From Sipunculus nudus (Eukaryota; Annelida; Sipuncula; Golfingiida; Sipunculidae), in NCBI GenBank assembly GCA_026874595.1, contig CM049322.1:58309886-58373885 (forward strand): 64,000 bases of DNA, in the 5' to 3' direction. Shown one piece after another: positions 1 to 11,797 of this stretch. The notes under the pieces were generated by a model. That model ran no database searches, had not been told where the DNA came from, and was given only the letters and a program-made list of their open reading frames with translations. How positions within the stretch are numbered: position 1 is the first letter of the stretch; every line of letters starts with the position of its first letter. A program made the translations under genes and the position numbers.

Positions 1-2240
1 TAGTTATACCTCTCATACGTATGATGATAACCTGTTAGAACTGTACCGATTGAACTGTGTAACAAAGTAGATAAAATGTTCAAACATTTAAATTTTATTT
101 ATCGGGTAAATCTGAGCCAGTGTAAATATAATCATAACAGCTTTAACTCATTTTTGTTCGTACAGAATTTTAGTCATCAATGATTGCTATTACTATTGAT
201 AATAAAAAAAAGTGCGAGCTCGGGAGGGCAATTTCTCAGCTTTCCGCTAAATAATTTCGATTACTTTTAAACACAAACCATAATTAAATTCTTAGTCATG
301 AACACTCAAACTCTGTCTTTTGGTTGTAGTTCTTATGACTAATATGCAGGCCTATGTTCACAGATTACACTTTTCCTGCTCACACATCTCCTTTACAGTA
401 AGTATATTTCTTAGACCATCGGTGTAAAAAGTAAACCCTTCTAAATTTAACTGGTGTTATTTGGTCCCATATCTTAACCTTCCACCCATAATGTGTGAAG
501 GTTATGTGTAATTCCAAATGCAGAACTTCTACGGTGTCTTATTTACTTAGGACCAGTTAGGGTGAACGGGTGAATTTATGAAATTAAATGATACCATTCC
601 AATATAAGTGGCTGGTGATTTGCATTTAAGCACGTCACACTTGTCAAACTTAAGGTTTGTCTATGCATAGTAAAATACAGGCGTGTTCAGAAAGAATATA
701 TCAATTTCTAATAATAGTATAAACTAATCCGACAATAATTGTTGATCTGCCTATTCATATTGGGATTAATTTGGTTAATCTGCATTAATATAATCCGATT
801 TGTCCTGAAAATGGGAAGGCCGATGCTGCAAAAAAAAAAAAAAAGGTTTTAACCCCCCCCCCCCCCCCCCCATTCCCTCATTACAAGCCGTCTCACACAC
901 ACCTCATTATCATATTGAAACTATGCCCTGATTATTCGACATGTTGATAAAGCTTGCGCTGTCTGGTTTTGAGGCGAGTCCAAAAAAATTTAATAGAGGC
1001 CTTCATCGCTGTTGATGTCCATGTAAAGGCCCCTAGGTTCAGCCAGGTGATGATAGGGGGCGTTTAATGCCTATATGTCAGTCGGTTATGAGCGGTGGGC
1101 AAAGTTATTAATTCACCGGCAGGTTGCAGTACTTATCCTGGGTGTTGCATTTTAGCCATATGAACACCTCGGCCGCCCGTTGCCTATCAGGCCTCGGGTG
1201 TATGAATAGCTCGTAGATTCACCTGAAATATTGGTAAAGTTCGCCAGGAATCCACCGGGTTGGCATTTCTACTGACTCCTCTAGTTAAATATGACAGTGT
1301 ACACAAAGATTACATTGATTTGCCATGATAATGTGTATAATACGGGCTTGATATGTTGGTATTCATCAAATACAACGCGGTTCAGGGCGACCTCTAAAAT
1401 ACGAACTATGGAACCTGGCATATGAATTTTCCGCGGTCGAGGACTTATCATGTATGAACTTATTTATTTACAAGCTGTTAGCTAGTAAACAGTGAACACC
1501 TCACACGTGCTGATCTTGACAAACAGAATAATCATGGATAATTGCGCATGTGCGGAGGGTGAAAGGTCATTATTTAATGTCGACTAGAGCATGCACAGAA
1601 TTTGGTTCGTCTGGTACGCCTCAAATTTCCTTGTCGTACCTGTAGCGGTTACAATCGATGGTCATTTAGCCTCCCCCCCCCCCCCCCCCCCGTAATCCAC
1701 GTACGTGATTAATACGTGGATTTCAGCAATAAGCCCCTGTCCATTTTTTTGTTTATTTTCATAAAATGTTTAACAGATTTTATCTTTTTATTGCACGTCA
1801 GATATCAGACTAGGCCCCTTTGATTAACGTATTATTATGCATTATATTTTTAGGTTCCACTTGCGATATATTTTAATTACTTTTAGGGAAAACATCGGCC
1901 AAATCAAGGCTTGCGTTCAACAGCCAAAAGCTTCATCTGACATTGGAAGTCTACTGATTTGTCCAAGATGTATCCATAGTATGTACAATAGCCAGCAGCA
2001 ATAAAACGTCAGAGACCCCGCCGATTTATTACCAGGTAGCTTGCTTTCCAATGCAACATTCTGGATAACGAGTGGTTACGTCATCAGTTGACTGGCCAAG
2101 GTCTACAAGAACTGAGACTGGTCCCACCAGATGTGTGCAAGTGTGGTGATACCAAGGCAGGCTGGCCCGGAATAACACCTTTGACACACGCTTAGTTCGA
2201 CAGCAAATACAAAGTGAACATCAGAAAATAAAGATTTCAT
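1..2240. repeat. old dispersed/segmental repeat, copy i
   Basis: The first 560 bases match 54292-55020 (shared wording such as ATCTGAGCCAG and GTAAACCC), and 1130-2240 matches 9150-10070 and parts of 55080-59140. Shared landmarks are TTGCGCATGTGCGGAGG, a GGTTCGTCTG...CCTC stretch leading into a poly(C) run, and a GGCTGGCCCGG stretch. No intact gene is seen here. Confidence 0.65.
853..871. repeat. poly(C) tract
   Basis: About 19 C in a row. Similar runs lie at 1673-1691, 2741-2757, 9527-9544, 21393-21409, 24542-24559 and 58761-58771. Poly(G) runs lie at 18277, 30280 and 53776. Confidence 0.95.
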
Positions 2241-2291
2241 GAAATGACGCATATTATAACTGAAACGGTTAAAAAATACAGAAAAACAATT

Positions 2292-2294
<3 letters not shown>

Positions 2295-2338
<44 letters not shown>
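2295..2338. repeat. (TA)n microsatellite
   Basis: Pure AT alternation of 44 bases in old repeat copy i. Confidence 0.97.
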
Positions 2339-2342
<4 letters not shown>

Positions 2343-2642
2343 ATACAGCACCAATATATAATTCAGCCTTAAACAAAGCAGGGTACAATGACAGCGTCCA
2401 ATACAATGCTTGAAACGGCAGTAAGATACAACAAAACAATGAAAACGTCTATTTCAATGCTGGAAACGGCAGCAATGGACAAGAAAAAAAAAGAAAAGAA
2501 GCAGAACTAGAAAGATAATTTGGTATAATCCACCATACAGCAAGAACGTCAAAACAAATGTCGGAGCACAGTTCCTAAAACTTATCAAAAAGCACTTCTC
2601 ACGGAATAACATACTACACAAATCTATATAAAAAACACGATC

Positions 2643-2757
2643 CCCGCCACCTCAAGCTTGTCTCACCTAAATCCCTGCCACATACGTTTGTGTCACCTCA
2701 AGCCCTGTCACCTCACGTTTGTGTCACCTAACGCCTTGCACCCCCCCCCCCCCCCCC
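2643..2757. repeat. short minisatellite relic plus poly(C)
   Basis: About three diverged subunits related to the 31-bp minisatellite (CACCTCACGTTTGTGTCACC), ending in a run of 17 C. It lies 0.6 kb from a segment (3330-3500) that is homologous to the right flanks of arrays 1 and 2. Confidence 0.7.
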
Positions 2758-3813
2758 AGCAGCTTAAAGAAATAAGACACGACTCGGTAGACTTTGTAAT
2801 TAGCCGACAGGGCCTTCTTTGCTGAAACGTACTTTATATATAATAATTACTACCAATTTCACTTGGATAAAATTATACATTTATCATTCTCGCATTCATC
2901 ATGAATGACAGTACTGATTGCAATAAAATTGTATAATTCCATTGCATAATTGTGGAATAAATATCCGGACGCGTGGTACTATTCGTAAGTTTATAAACAA
3001 TGTATATATATAGAGAGCTCAGGAGCGAGTGTTTGTTAAATAATGACATAATATAGCGCAGTGATGGAGAAATGTACATATTGTACTTGATGATACGGCC
3101 CTATTGACACAGCTGTGAAAATAACTCCTGCCATGTGTCTGCAGGAAGATGGTATAAATATATAATGCCCACAAAAGGGAAGTTTCCCAACGTATTCATG
3201 ACCTTGAGGTCTTGACCTAAAATAATAGTGGCTTACCCATCATCTCATTTCCATCCTATATATCACATCACTAACGAGATGTTATACAACAGATCCACGA
3301 CTTTATCTCCTGTGGGAAGTCCGTACTTAGCAACATTTCTCAACACATTGCATATCAAGGTTCAACATCGGCTTTCTTTTGATTGTTTAACAAAATTGAT
3401 CGTAATTAAGATAAAGCAATATATCAAATAGCCTCTGCATCTATTTTATTGTTGAATATAGTACAATATGATAATTACATTGATTGAATTGAGTTCTGTG
3501 TCATAAGAAAGGTGAATTTCATATGAAAGGTGACGAGTCCCTTCAGCATTAATTAAATTATTAATTGTTTAAATATGTTAATGTATAAACATGTATAAAA
3601 CGAAAAATATACACAAGGCGTTGTATACAAGACGTTGTGATAGTAAATATTGAGCAAGAGGATGGTAACAAACACTTTTTAAAAGAAAACAATAGTAAAT
3701 GAATAAGCCAGGAAAAAAATTATGACGTCATACTGCATGCATGGAATTCGAATACAAGAATAAACGTTGCAGCGCATGCATTAGGTCTTGCTTTATATTA
3801 TTCACCCGCTATT

Positions 3814-3956
3814 TTTATTTTGATATTTTTAGGCTTATATAACGAACGATAAAACCATCTAACTAAAATAATTTTATATATTACAATACTCCAACGATAT
3901 GCAATTATTGTGATGACCAGTTAAGATATATTCTGCACTTGTAATCCTGTTTTAAT
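3814..3956 (-). terminator. candidate polyadenylation signals for the lectin gene
   Basis: Downstream of the TGA stop at 4003-4005 the minus strand carries ATTAAA (3951-3956) and then AATAAA (3814-3819). Both lie at plausible 3' UTR distances, but such hexamers are frequent in AT-rich sequence. Confidence 0.3.
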
Positions 3957-4002
3957 CTTTAGAATTGTAAAAAAATGTATGTTACAAGTATAAAGCATGG
4001 GT

Positions 4003-4236
4003 TCACAAACCTTCACTGTCACATATATATTCATGTTTATCAGAGCAGGGTGCCGAGTCAATTTTCCTTTGAAGTTTTATCTGTCGAAGAATCGCGCAGT
4101 GTTCAGATGATTTAGGGTCTTCTGAGGCCCATTTCACAACCGTTTTTGGTTCTGTTTCTAAAAGAACGCAGTGTATACATAATGGTTTTTGTTTTCGATA
4201 ACACACTAATGACACGATAATATATTTATCTTGGAG

Positions 4237-4288
<52 letters not shown>

Positions 4289-5272
4289 TCCTCCAGACAT
4301 CTCTTGTTTCGACGAAAATCATAACGTATGAAAAAGTAATAATTAAAAGATTTTATTTTAAATTGATACCTTTGTGAGACCAGATTTCCTTTCTCAAACC
4401 AACCCAAAATAAATTACAATATACAGAAGTTGTAGAGAGTTTCTTCCGAACGTGATAATCTGTCAGAATCCCCAGCTCCCCTCCATTTTTAATGCACTCC
4501 ATCCGCGCATTATACCAATTTTGATCATCACAACGAAAAATGAAGCAACTGTTTGATATTTTTTGGCATATATTTCCTTTCCATAGTAAGTTTTCACAGT
4601 CGACGCAACCTACAATAATGCATTAAATATTTTGAATTCGTGCATAATCATTCAAGAAACCCAAAACAGCACACAGGCTTCATATCTTACCATAGATCTG
4701 ACAGATGTATCCATGGAAGTGCCAACACAGGTCAGAGAATAGTTTCTGGTACTTAATGTCAAAATATCCACAATGAAGTCGTCCATTGATCTTCACCTTA
4801 GCTACAATGTTGTTTAATTCTTTTATAAGTTTTAACTGTCACACAGATTTTTTATTGAAACTAAAGGAACATTTTTGTGGGGGCAAAATTAGAATAATTT
4901 CCAGCTGCTTTAAAATGTAGCTTCGCTTGTTTTTCTCTGGGCCGAAAGAAAGTAATTATTTCATTATCTTCATATCGACAATCAAAACATTTTCAGACGT
5001 CATACCGGGTGTCTGATCTCTCCATTCCCATGTTGATAATATGGTTCTTTGAAATCCTAACCAAGCAGATGTTAGTCCTCTCGTCTCCATTGCTTCTATG
5101 AGCTCATTCAAACGGTCAGTATTTTTAACTATAGGCAGCTGACAGCAGTTTATGGCATCTTCAAAGACTGCTCTGGATGAACACTGATCTGATTATCAAC
5201 AAATTAGTGAAGATATCACTAGGAATCACATAGATATGCCTCTGTTTATGCCCAATTCTCAATTATGAACGT

Positions 5273-5338
<66 letters not shown>

Positions 5339-7529
5339 CAATCATATCATACCCTGTCAAAAGAGAGGAAATACCTTTTCTGCCTGTACAAATATATCCG
5401 TGCATTTCAGAGCACTCTTCCGTCTCTATCTCGTATTCTATATTTTTCTTTCGGATAATGGCACACTTTCCTCTTTCAGACGGTTGTCCGAAACCCCACA
5501 AACCGATTGGCGTTACATCCACACCTACATCATATTGAAAGATTGGCCAGTAAACGGGATTTTTTTTATATAACTATCTGGTGTACATATTTGGCCTTGT
5601 TCAAGTCAATGATGTTAAGCACATTAGATTAAACAGAAATATCACGTTTTCCTACCTTTGTAGATCAAAGATTCACGACGCAGTCCAACCCAAAATGTAT
5701 TACATTTTACTCTTCCCGAGGACATCTTTTTCATCGTATCTGCGTTTACAATTGCAAGGTCGCCGTGCTGTTCTAGGCATTCAGCTCGAGCATTGTACCA
5801 GCCCTTTTTGTCACAGATTGACAGGATACAACCAGATGCAGTAACATGACATACGTTGATGTAGTGTCCAAACTGTTCACAGCCTTTACACCCTGTAAAA
5901 GAGGTAATGTATTTTATTCAACCTATGAAACATCAAGAACTACTAGAAATGCTTTTTTTAAATTGGGAAGTACTCGGCAGTTACCGTGTTAAAACAAAAG
6001 ATTAATTGGTAAACTGGTTATCCTACCCGCGAACTGACATAAATAACCATAGTTTTGATCAGAACATCTAGCTGATATCAGTGCTTCATGACGCCAATCA
6101 TACAAACCACAACGATGGTCCTCGTCAGACTCGTTATCCCCTAGAAGACAAGTTTGTATACATGGTTGATGGAATAAATACATGTATTAGAAACTCCCAA
6201 AAGTGGATAATTTGAACAAGTAAACAAATAGTTGGATAACTCATTTCCTATTTATTCCGTATTTGCATATTAATGTCAAAGTTCTTATTTATTAAACGCA
6301 CATACTCTGAGTGCCATCTATCCAGGTCCACTTGTCAAAAACCGATCTTCTTATTCTTAACCACGAAGTGGTATACCCAACATTTTCCATCTCCAGAATG
6401 ACGTCATTGTAATCCTCTTCATTTGTTAGGGTGGGTAGGCTGGCGTTAATTCCACTCACGCAACACCTTTGTGCCTCCTCCCAGCTGGTCTTATTGATAC
6501 AGCGTCTTCGTGATATTTCTCAGAGCAAACGCATATACACAACTATATTATAATACGGATAAGATTTCTTTCCTGTAATGAGAGATCTCTTGGAAAGTGA
6601 CTCATTCACAGAACAATAAAAGGTATAATCATGCAAAAGTTATGGAGAAAAATACCTGTATGCGGTTGGCAAACAAAATGATTTTTTTTACTGCATGACA
6701 TTACCTCTATGTTATAAATATTCTTCTTCTGACGCAGAATGGGACATTCTTTGAAACCAGAATTTTGAAGGGTTTATTAACATTTAGACAGTATAACATG
6801 TATCAGCAGGAATGAGAAGTAAAAAATCTGCATCTTTTTTACTTTTTTTAAGGCGCAAACATTATACTTAGGACGTTAACATTTAACAAATGAAAGTAAT
6901 ATATTTAATTTAAACAAGTATTTAATACATTACTCCTCATTTTCTGAAAGCAATGCATTCCTTACGAAGAGAATTATCCAGTTTCCTAACTCCAAGCCAC
7001 ACAGATGTATATGTACGTTTTCCCATTTCATTTAATAGCCAATCCTTCTTCTCTTGATCACGTAGTTCTGGCAAACTCGATGAGTGGAGGGCTTTGCAGC
7101 AACCAGTGGCATTTGCCCAGGATGTCTTTACTCGGCAGAGGTTTGTATAAGCATACGAATCTGTTGTGAGGAGTATAAAATAGTTTTTTTTTCATAACAA
7201 ATTTTTGGTGTATAGAACAAGAGAACAATTCTTGTACGATTTTTTAATAATCATTATATGTTGTAAATTCTTTCATTTATCAAAAAAAACCCGGCAATAA
7301 CATCTCAAAGTTCATATGGGAAATATGATAAATACTAATATAACTTGACATACCGGAGATTATTATTTCTTGAATATTCCTAGAATGGTTTTAACCTTAC
7401 ATAATGTTAAGCTGGAAAATAACACACACGGAAACGCTGCCAGGAACCAAATGTTCAGACCTGTTTTTTTAGACGATTACCTTTAATTCTTTCCAATGTA
7501 ATGCTCATAAATATCCACGTTTTAAACAT
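4003..7529 (-). CDS. multi-domain C-type lectin-like protein, 11 exons, five CTLDs
   Basis: Likely a secreted or surface recognition protein. Exons in transcript order on the minus strand: 7529-7481, 7160-6966, 6748-6656, 6518-6306, 6140-6027, 5892-5656, 5524-5375, 5188-5006, 4801-4691, 4609-4370 and 4157-4003 (stop TGA). Nearly all junctions are GT/AG, each intron is phase 1, and the total is 1740 nt (579 residues). Each CTLD uses two exons: residues 17-112, 113-221, 222-350, 351-448 and 449-579. Visible CTLD marks are the WYNARAEC and FWVGLR cores in the first halves, and a Cys-x-I...Cys...YIC ending in the second halves. The EPN/QPD and WND calcium-sugar motifs are not seen, so calcium-dependent sugar binding is doubtful. 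Domains 3 and 5 open with a C-x-x-C segment. Exon 1 encodes only 16 residues with a short hydrophobic run (WIFMSITL), a weak signal peptide, so a further upstream exon is possible. The splice model was made by eye; the family call is firm. Confidence 0.85.
4240..4283. repeat. (TA)n microsatellite in the last lectin intron
   Basis: Pure alternation between the exons ending at 4370 and starting at 4157, making up about a fifth of that intron. Confidence 0.97.
5275..5336. repeat. (TA)n microsatellite in lectin intron 7
   Basis: About 60 bases of pure alternation between exons 5375-5524 and 5006-5188. Confidence 0.97.
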
Positions 7530-7551
7530 CTTGGCAAGAGAGCTGTTCCTG

Positions 7552-7575
7552 CATGAAATATAGTATATAAATAGA
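7552..7575 (-). promoter_or_regulatory. possible core promoter and upstream ATG of the lectin gene
   Basis: On the minus strand a TATA-like run (TTTATATA) lies about 35 nt before the chosen start codon at 7529. An upstream ATG at 7554 opens a 10-codon frame whose stop overlaps the main ATG. If the TATA-like run is real, transcription would begin after this upstream ATG. The flanks are very AT-rich, so a chance match is quite possible. Confidence 0.22.
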
Positions 7576-7688
7576 TAATTCGAAAGCCAAAGTGCTAATA
7601 TATTGTGATGACGTATGTCAGGGTAAGTCAATCTTTCTCCGAGTGCAACTTAATGAAATTTCTGAAAAATGTAGAATATGTAATTTAA

Positions 7689-7691
<3 letters not shown>

Positions 7692-7750
<59 letters not shown>
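7692..7750. repeat. (TA)n microsatellite upstream of the lectin gene
   Basis: About 59 bases of alternation, some 160 bases upstream of the lectin start codon. Confidence 0.97.
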
Positions 7751-7755
<5 letters not shown>

Positions 7756-7789
7756 TTATAATAAGACTGTAAAATTATAAATAAAACTG

Positions 7790-9140
7790 TATAGACTATA
7801 TAAAATCCAAACGATCAAAATAACTTTAAAATGTTTTACAATATAAGCAAAATACATGTAGAGTTACCTTTTTTTATATCTACAGATTATGATCGTCAGA
7901 AGGAAGCCCGTGCCCGTGTGAATGTTCTTTTGATTCCCAATCGTGTGTTAAAAGGTGGAATATTTGACAGGAAATAATTATGTTGATTATGTTTCGAGGA
8001 TGTTGACTCCTATTCTCGGTGTATCCCGTTAATCGTTAATTGTTTTTTTTTTTTTTTTCACAATCAGGAAAGTAATTATGCTCAGCATGACAGTTCATAA
8101 CAAAAAATATATGTATTCTGAGTTATTACATAAAACTTGCGATTAAATTGTAATGAATTAGCCTTGTCTAGATAAGCCTCTTGCGTTTCCTCTTTTTTTG
8201 TAGATGTAAGAGAAACCATATATTTAGAATATTAATGGGAATAAATAAAATTATGCTTTGAACCTGTTATGATAACCATAAACATTTTTCATAATCATTA
8301 TTCGTTTTATTTCTAAAAATTATTATCTTAAATGTTTACAATATAACACTCTGTTGGACACTCACTCCACCGATAATTGTTGGAGTTCTGAATAAAACAA
8401 ACCACAGAGAAAAAAAGACAAATGAGCTTTATTGTTCGTTTTTTGCTGGAATGGAAAAGATTGAGCAGGGAGAAAGAAAACGTAATTTGAACAGGGAGAC
8501 TTTACCATACACAGGTCAAGTAAGCAGTTTTGATCTACAGAAAAAAATCGTACCTACAGTATCACTCGACTCAGATATAAACAGCAAAATATACATGTGA
8601 TATATTGAACGTTTCAAGAGGGCAAATTTATTTAATTATTCCAATATATCTAATAAAATTCACTGCTTTGCTGTTATGTAATAATCAACCTATTTCAAGC
8701 ACACTTATTTCTTCATCTTCCACCTGGCTACGTGGTACATAACACTTTGATGTTTATAACTTGGGGAAAAAATCAATATATCTGAATAAGTGGAGATATT
8801 CTTTATGATTCATCTGCAATATTTGTGTTTCTTCAATATACAAAGGTTTTACAAAAGCATTTATGTATAAATTAAATGTAAAAAAATGAGACATCAAGGA
8901 AAATATTGGTAAAACAGAACAAAATTTGGTTATTTTTCGTTTGAGTTAACTTTCCCCATAAACATAAACAATTAGAAAGTGTTATGTATTGTTCATCCAT
9001 AGAGACAAATTTGAATCATTTATCAGCCAGCACTATATCATACCCCACCCCACGAATCCGCTACTAATGTAACTTGACCGTTCTGAGAAAGTTGCCTTGG
9101 TCTTACCCAACTAGATCACTGATTCAAATTCTTCCAAACC
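7790..9140. other. no supportable gene; AT-rich intergenic
   Basis: Only short AT-rich frames and one T homopolymer (about 8041-8058) are seen upstream of the lectin gene. Confidence 0.6.
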
Positions 9141-9149
9141 TCCAATTAA

Positions 9150-10166
9150 GCCATATGAACAAATTATCGGACAGTCATATTTTCATGTCAGCCTAGTCTA
9201 CACTTAGCACAGTGAAGTTCAATAGAGCGCGTCTTCTTAAAACATTATTATGGATACCCGTATATGAATGTTCCGCAGTAATGTACTCTACATGTATGAA
9301 CTCCTTTATTTACAAGCTGTTATCTTGTGAAAAAGGGTACAACTCAGAGGAACCGACGTTGATAAGCAGAAATAAAACTTGGTTGATTGCGCATACGCAG
9401 AGGTTCAAAGGTCATTAGTTAATGTCGGTGAGAACTTGTAAAGCAACGCCATCTTGGGCAAAATTCTGGTTCGTCTGTTATGCCTCAAATTATCCTGCAA
9501 ATAACTCAATCGACGGCCTTATACCACCCCCCCCCCCCCCCCCCATCATCCAGATATGAGCAATATGCCTATCCCATATTTTCATAAAAGGTTTCAGAGA
9601 TTAACATTTTAGTACACATAAGATATAGAATTAGGCCCCTTTCATTTACGTTGGATTATGCATTACCCTTTTAGCTTTCACTTGCTATAAATTACATGGG
9701 AATTTAGAGGTACCATCCTTCAGATCAAGGCTTGTTCGCTGCAGCCGTAAGCAGCATCTGACACTAGACGTCTTGTGACTTTCCCAGACATGGATGTAGT
9801 ACATACATCAGGCAGCATAATACCTTGGGGGCGACCGTGGTCCATTTGTTCATAGACCACATTGAAAGTGGTAACTCCTTTCAATTTCACCTCCATGGAA
9901 AACCATATTATCAGGCAACTTGCTTCCCAAATCAGTAAACTATCTAAGGTCAACAAGTATCGAGGCCGTTCTCACCTGGCGTGTAAATGTGTTCAAACCA
10001 GGACAGGCTGGCCCGGGATAACAACTTTGATACATGATGAAAGTGGACATCAGAAATAGAACCTTAAGGAAAGACGGGTACCTCCAGAAAATAAAGTGAA
10101 AACGTTATTTAGTTTGATATATATTTGTCCATCTTCATGACCAGTATGGTGTTGAACGTTAGAATT

Positions 10167-10216
<50 letters not shown>

Positions 10217-11043
10217 ACCTAGTTTCACAACTGTGTATACAACATGTGAGTACGACATCAATGGCGATAGGATTATTCATATATCTTTATTATGGGAACT
10301 TTCCCGTCGTGGTTTCTTCTTCAATGAAGGCACCTCTTTATTACGGGCACACGATGGGCTCTCGATGGTGGATATCTACCTATCATGGATAAAATCTCGT
10401 AATGACTGCGCCCTTTTATTTTAATGTTCCGTTGTCTATACACATAATACTCCTATTTAGAATCGTTTCAAGGCTTTGTCATATTGAAGGACGGTCGTCA
10501 AGCAGACCTCTCTGCAATAAGATCGTTAGGGTGTAGTTTTGTGTGCGGGTAACTGGGGAAGTATATGTCGTGTCAGAACATCAGTAAATATGAATATCCC
10601 TATCTTTTATTCGTCCAGAGTAACACGGGTGTATTATGTCTATGCTATTTCCTCCCATGACGAGGGAGCACCATTAATTTTTCCGACTTTCTATTTATAT
10701 AACATTATATTATATAATAATATGAGCGTCTGAGTGGGTCTAGCGCCACCTATTATTTATCATTACCATTACATGTGACCGCTAGAATGGGGGATAAGGT
10801 ACCACCTTCGGTTTGTGTGACCGATCAACGAGCTGTCTGTGGTACAGTTTGTTGGTTCCGACGGACGATTGTCAGGTTTAATGCCTCCCAGAATAACAAA
10901 CAATTTCTTTTATAGATTTCATTTGTTGATACAGCTCATCCTATAATAATAAAGTTAAATAAAAAAATAGATACAAAATATATAATAAGATACATTTATT
11001 TTATTTATTTTTTATATTCCGTGATATATGTTTATAATATATT

Positions 11044-11088
<45 letters not shown>

Positions 11089-11100
11089 AGAAGAAGAAGA
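9150..11100. repeat. old dispersed/segmental repeat, copy ii
   Basis: Homologous to 1130-2240 on the left and to about 55490-56500 on the right. Both share TTGTGTATACAACAT, ATATCTTTATTATGGGAA, GTAACACGG...TATTATG, a TAGCGCCA-CTATTATT stretch and an AT-rich end. It contains (CT)n at 10170-10213. The reading frames here look like chance openings. Confidence 0.65.
10170..10213. repeat. (CT)n microsatellite
   Basis: Pure CT alternation within old repeat copy ii. The copy near 55450 has a shorter (CT)n next to a poly(C) run at the equivalent place. Confidence 0.95.
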
Positions 11101-11113
11101 AGAAGAAGAAGAA
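11053..11113. repeat. (TA)n followed by (AAG)n
   Basis: A TA run to about 11083, then AAG triplets to about 11113, just left of the nested MITEs. Confidence 0.9.
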
Positions 11114-11177
11114 AAGATTTATATAAAAAAACAATGTAAGTAATAATGATATATCATAAAATATGTATGTTCACATA

Positions 11178-11214
<37 letters not shown>

Positions 11215-11539
11215 CAGTGGAACCTCTCCTGTACTCATGGCACCTCCTATTTAGGGTGATTTTCCATGTGCGCGGCAGAAACTGCCGCGCGGCAAACGCA
11301 GAAATCCAGCACTGCTGGATTCCTAAACTGAGGCGTGCGTTTGCCGCGCGGCAATCGCATACATGGAAATAGAACATGACTTTTAAACTGGTTGGATTTT
11401 CGCCGCGCGGCAAACGCTTAGAAAACGCGTAAATGGAAAAGCACCGTTACGGTCATTTACGGACTTTCCCTACTGAAGCCACCTCTGTATAACAGGCAAA
11501 ATGGCCGGTCCCGTCAGTGTCCGTAATTCGGAGGTTCTA

Positions 11540-11542
<3 letters not shown>
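11215..11542. mobile_element. pogo/Tigger-like MITE, carrying a second MITE
   Basis: The element starts CAGTGGAACCTC and ends GAGGTTCTACTG, imperfect terminal inverted repeats of the pogo/Tigger type. It is flanked by TA on both sides, the expected target, here within TA microsatellites. The interior is noncoding and is interrupted at 11254-11446 by another inverted-repeat element. Confidence 0.65.
11254..11446. mobile_element. PIF/Harbinger-like MITE nested in a pogo-like MITE
   Basis: Ends are GGGTGATTTTCCAT and the complement of CGGTGCTTTTCCAT, flanked by TTA on each side, the three-base target site typical of PIF/Harbinger. Inside, 11283-11299 and 11337-11353 form a perfect 17-bp inverted repeat rich in CpG, and 11303-11321 (AATCCAGCA-C-TGCTGGATT) forms a second hairpin within it. 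The GC content is far above that of the surroundings. Confidence 0.6.

Positions 11543-11590
<48 letters not shown>
11543..11590. repeat. (TA)n microsatellite
   Basis: TA run bordering the right end of the pogo-like MITE; a (CA)n(TA)n run borders the left end (11178-11214). Confidence 0.95.
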
Positions 11591-11592
<2 letters not shown>

Positions 11593-11797
11593 AGACTATA
11601 AACAAACACATACACGTGAGATTCTTATTCATATATTATATGGACATGAAAATATTCTTTTATCCACAAAATGGGGTTAACTAAGAATTTATCTAATTCA
11701 GCTTGGCTGGCTTAATTGTATTGTTTGCTTGTTCCTTTGGACAATTCAGTCATTTGAGGACCTAATGGTTAAAGGTTTCATGGCCTCAAAGCTTACG

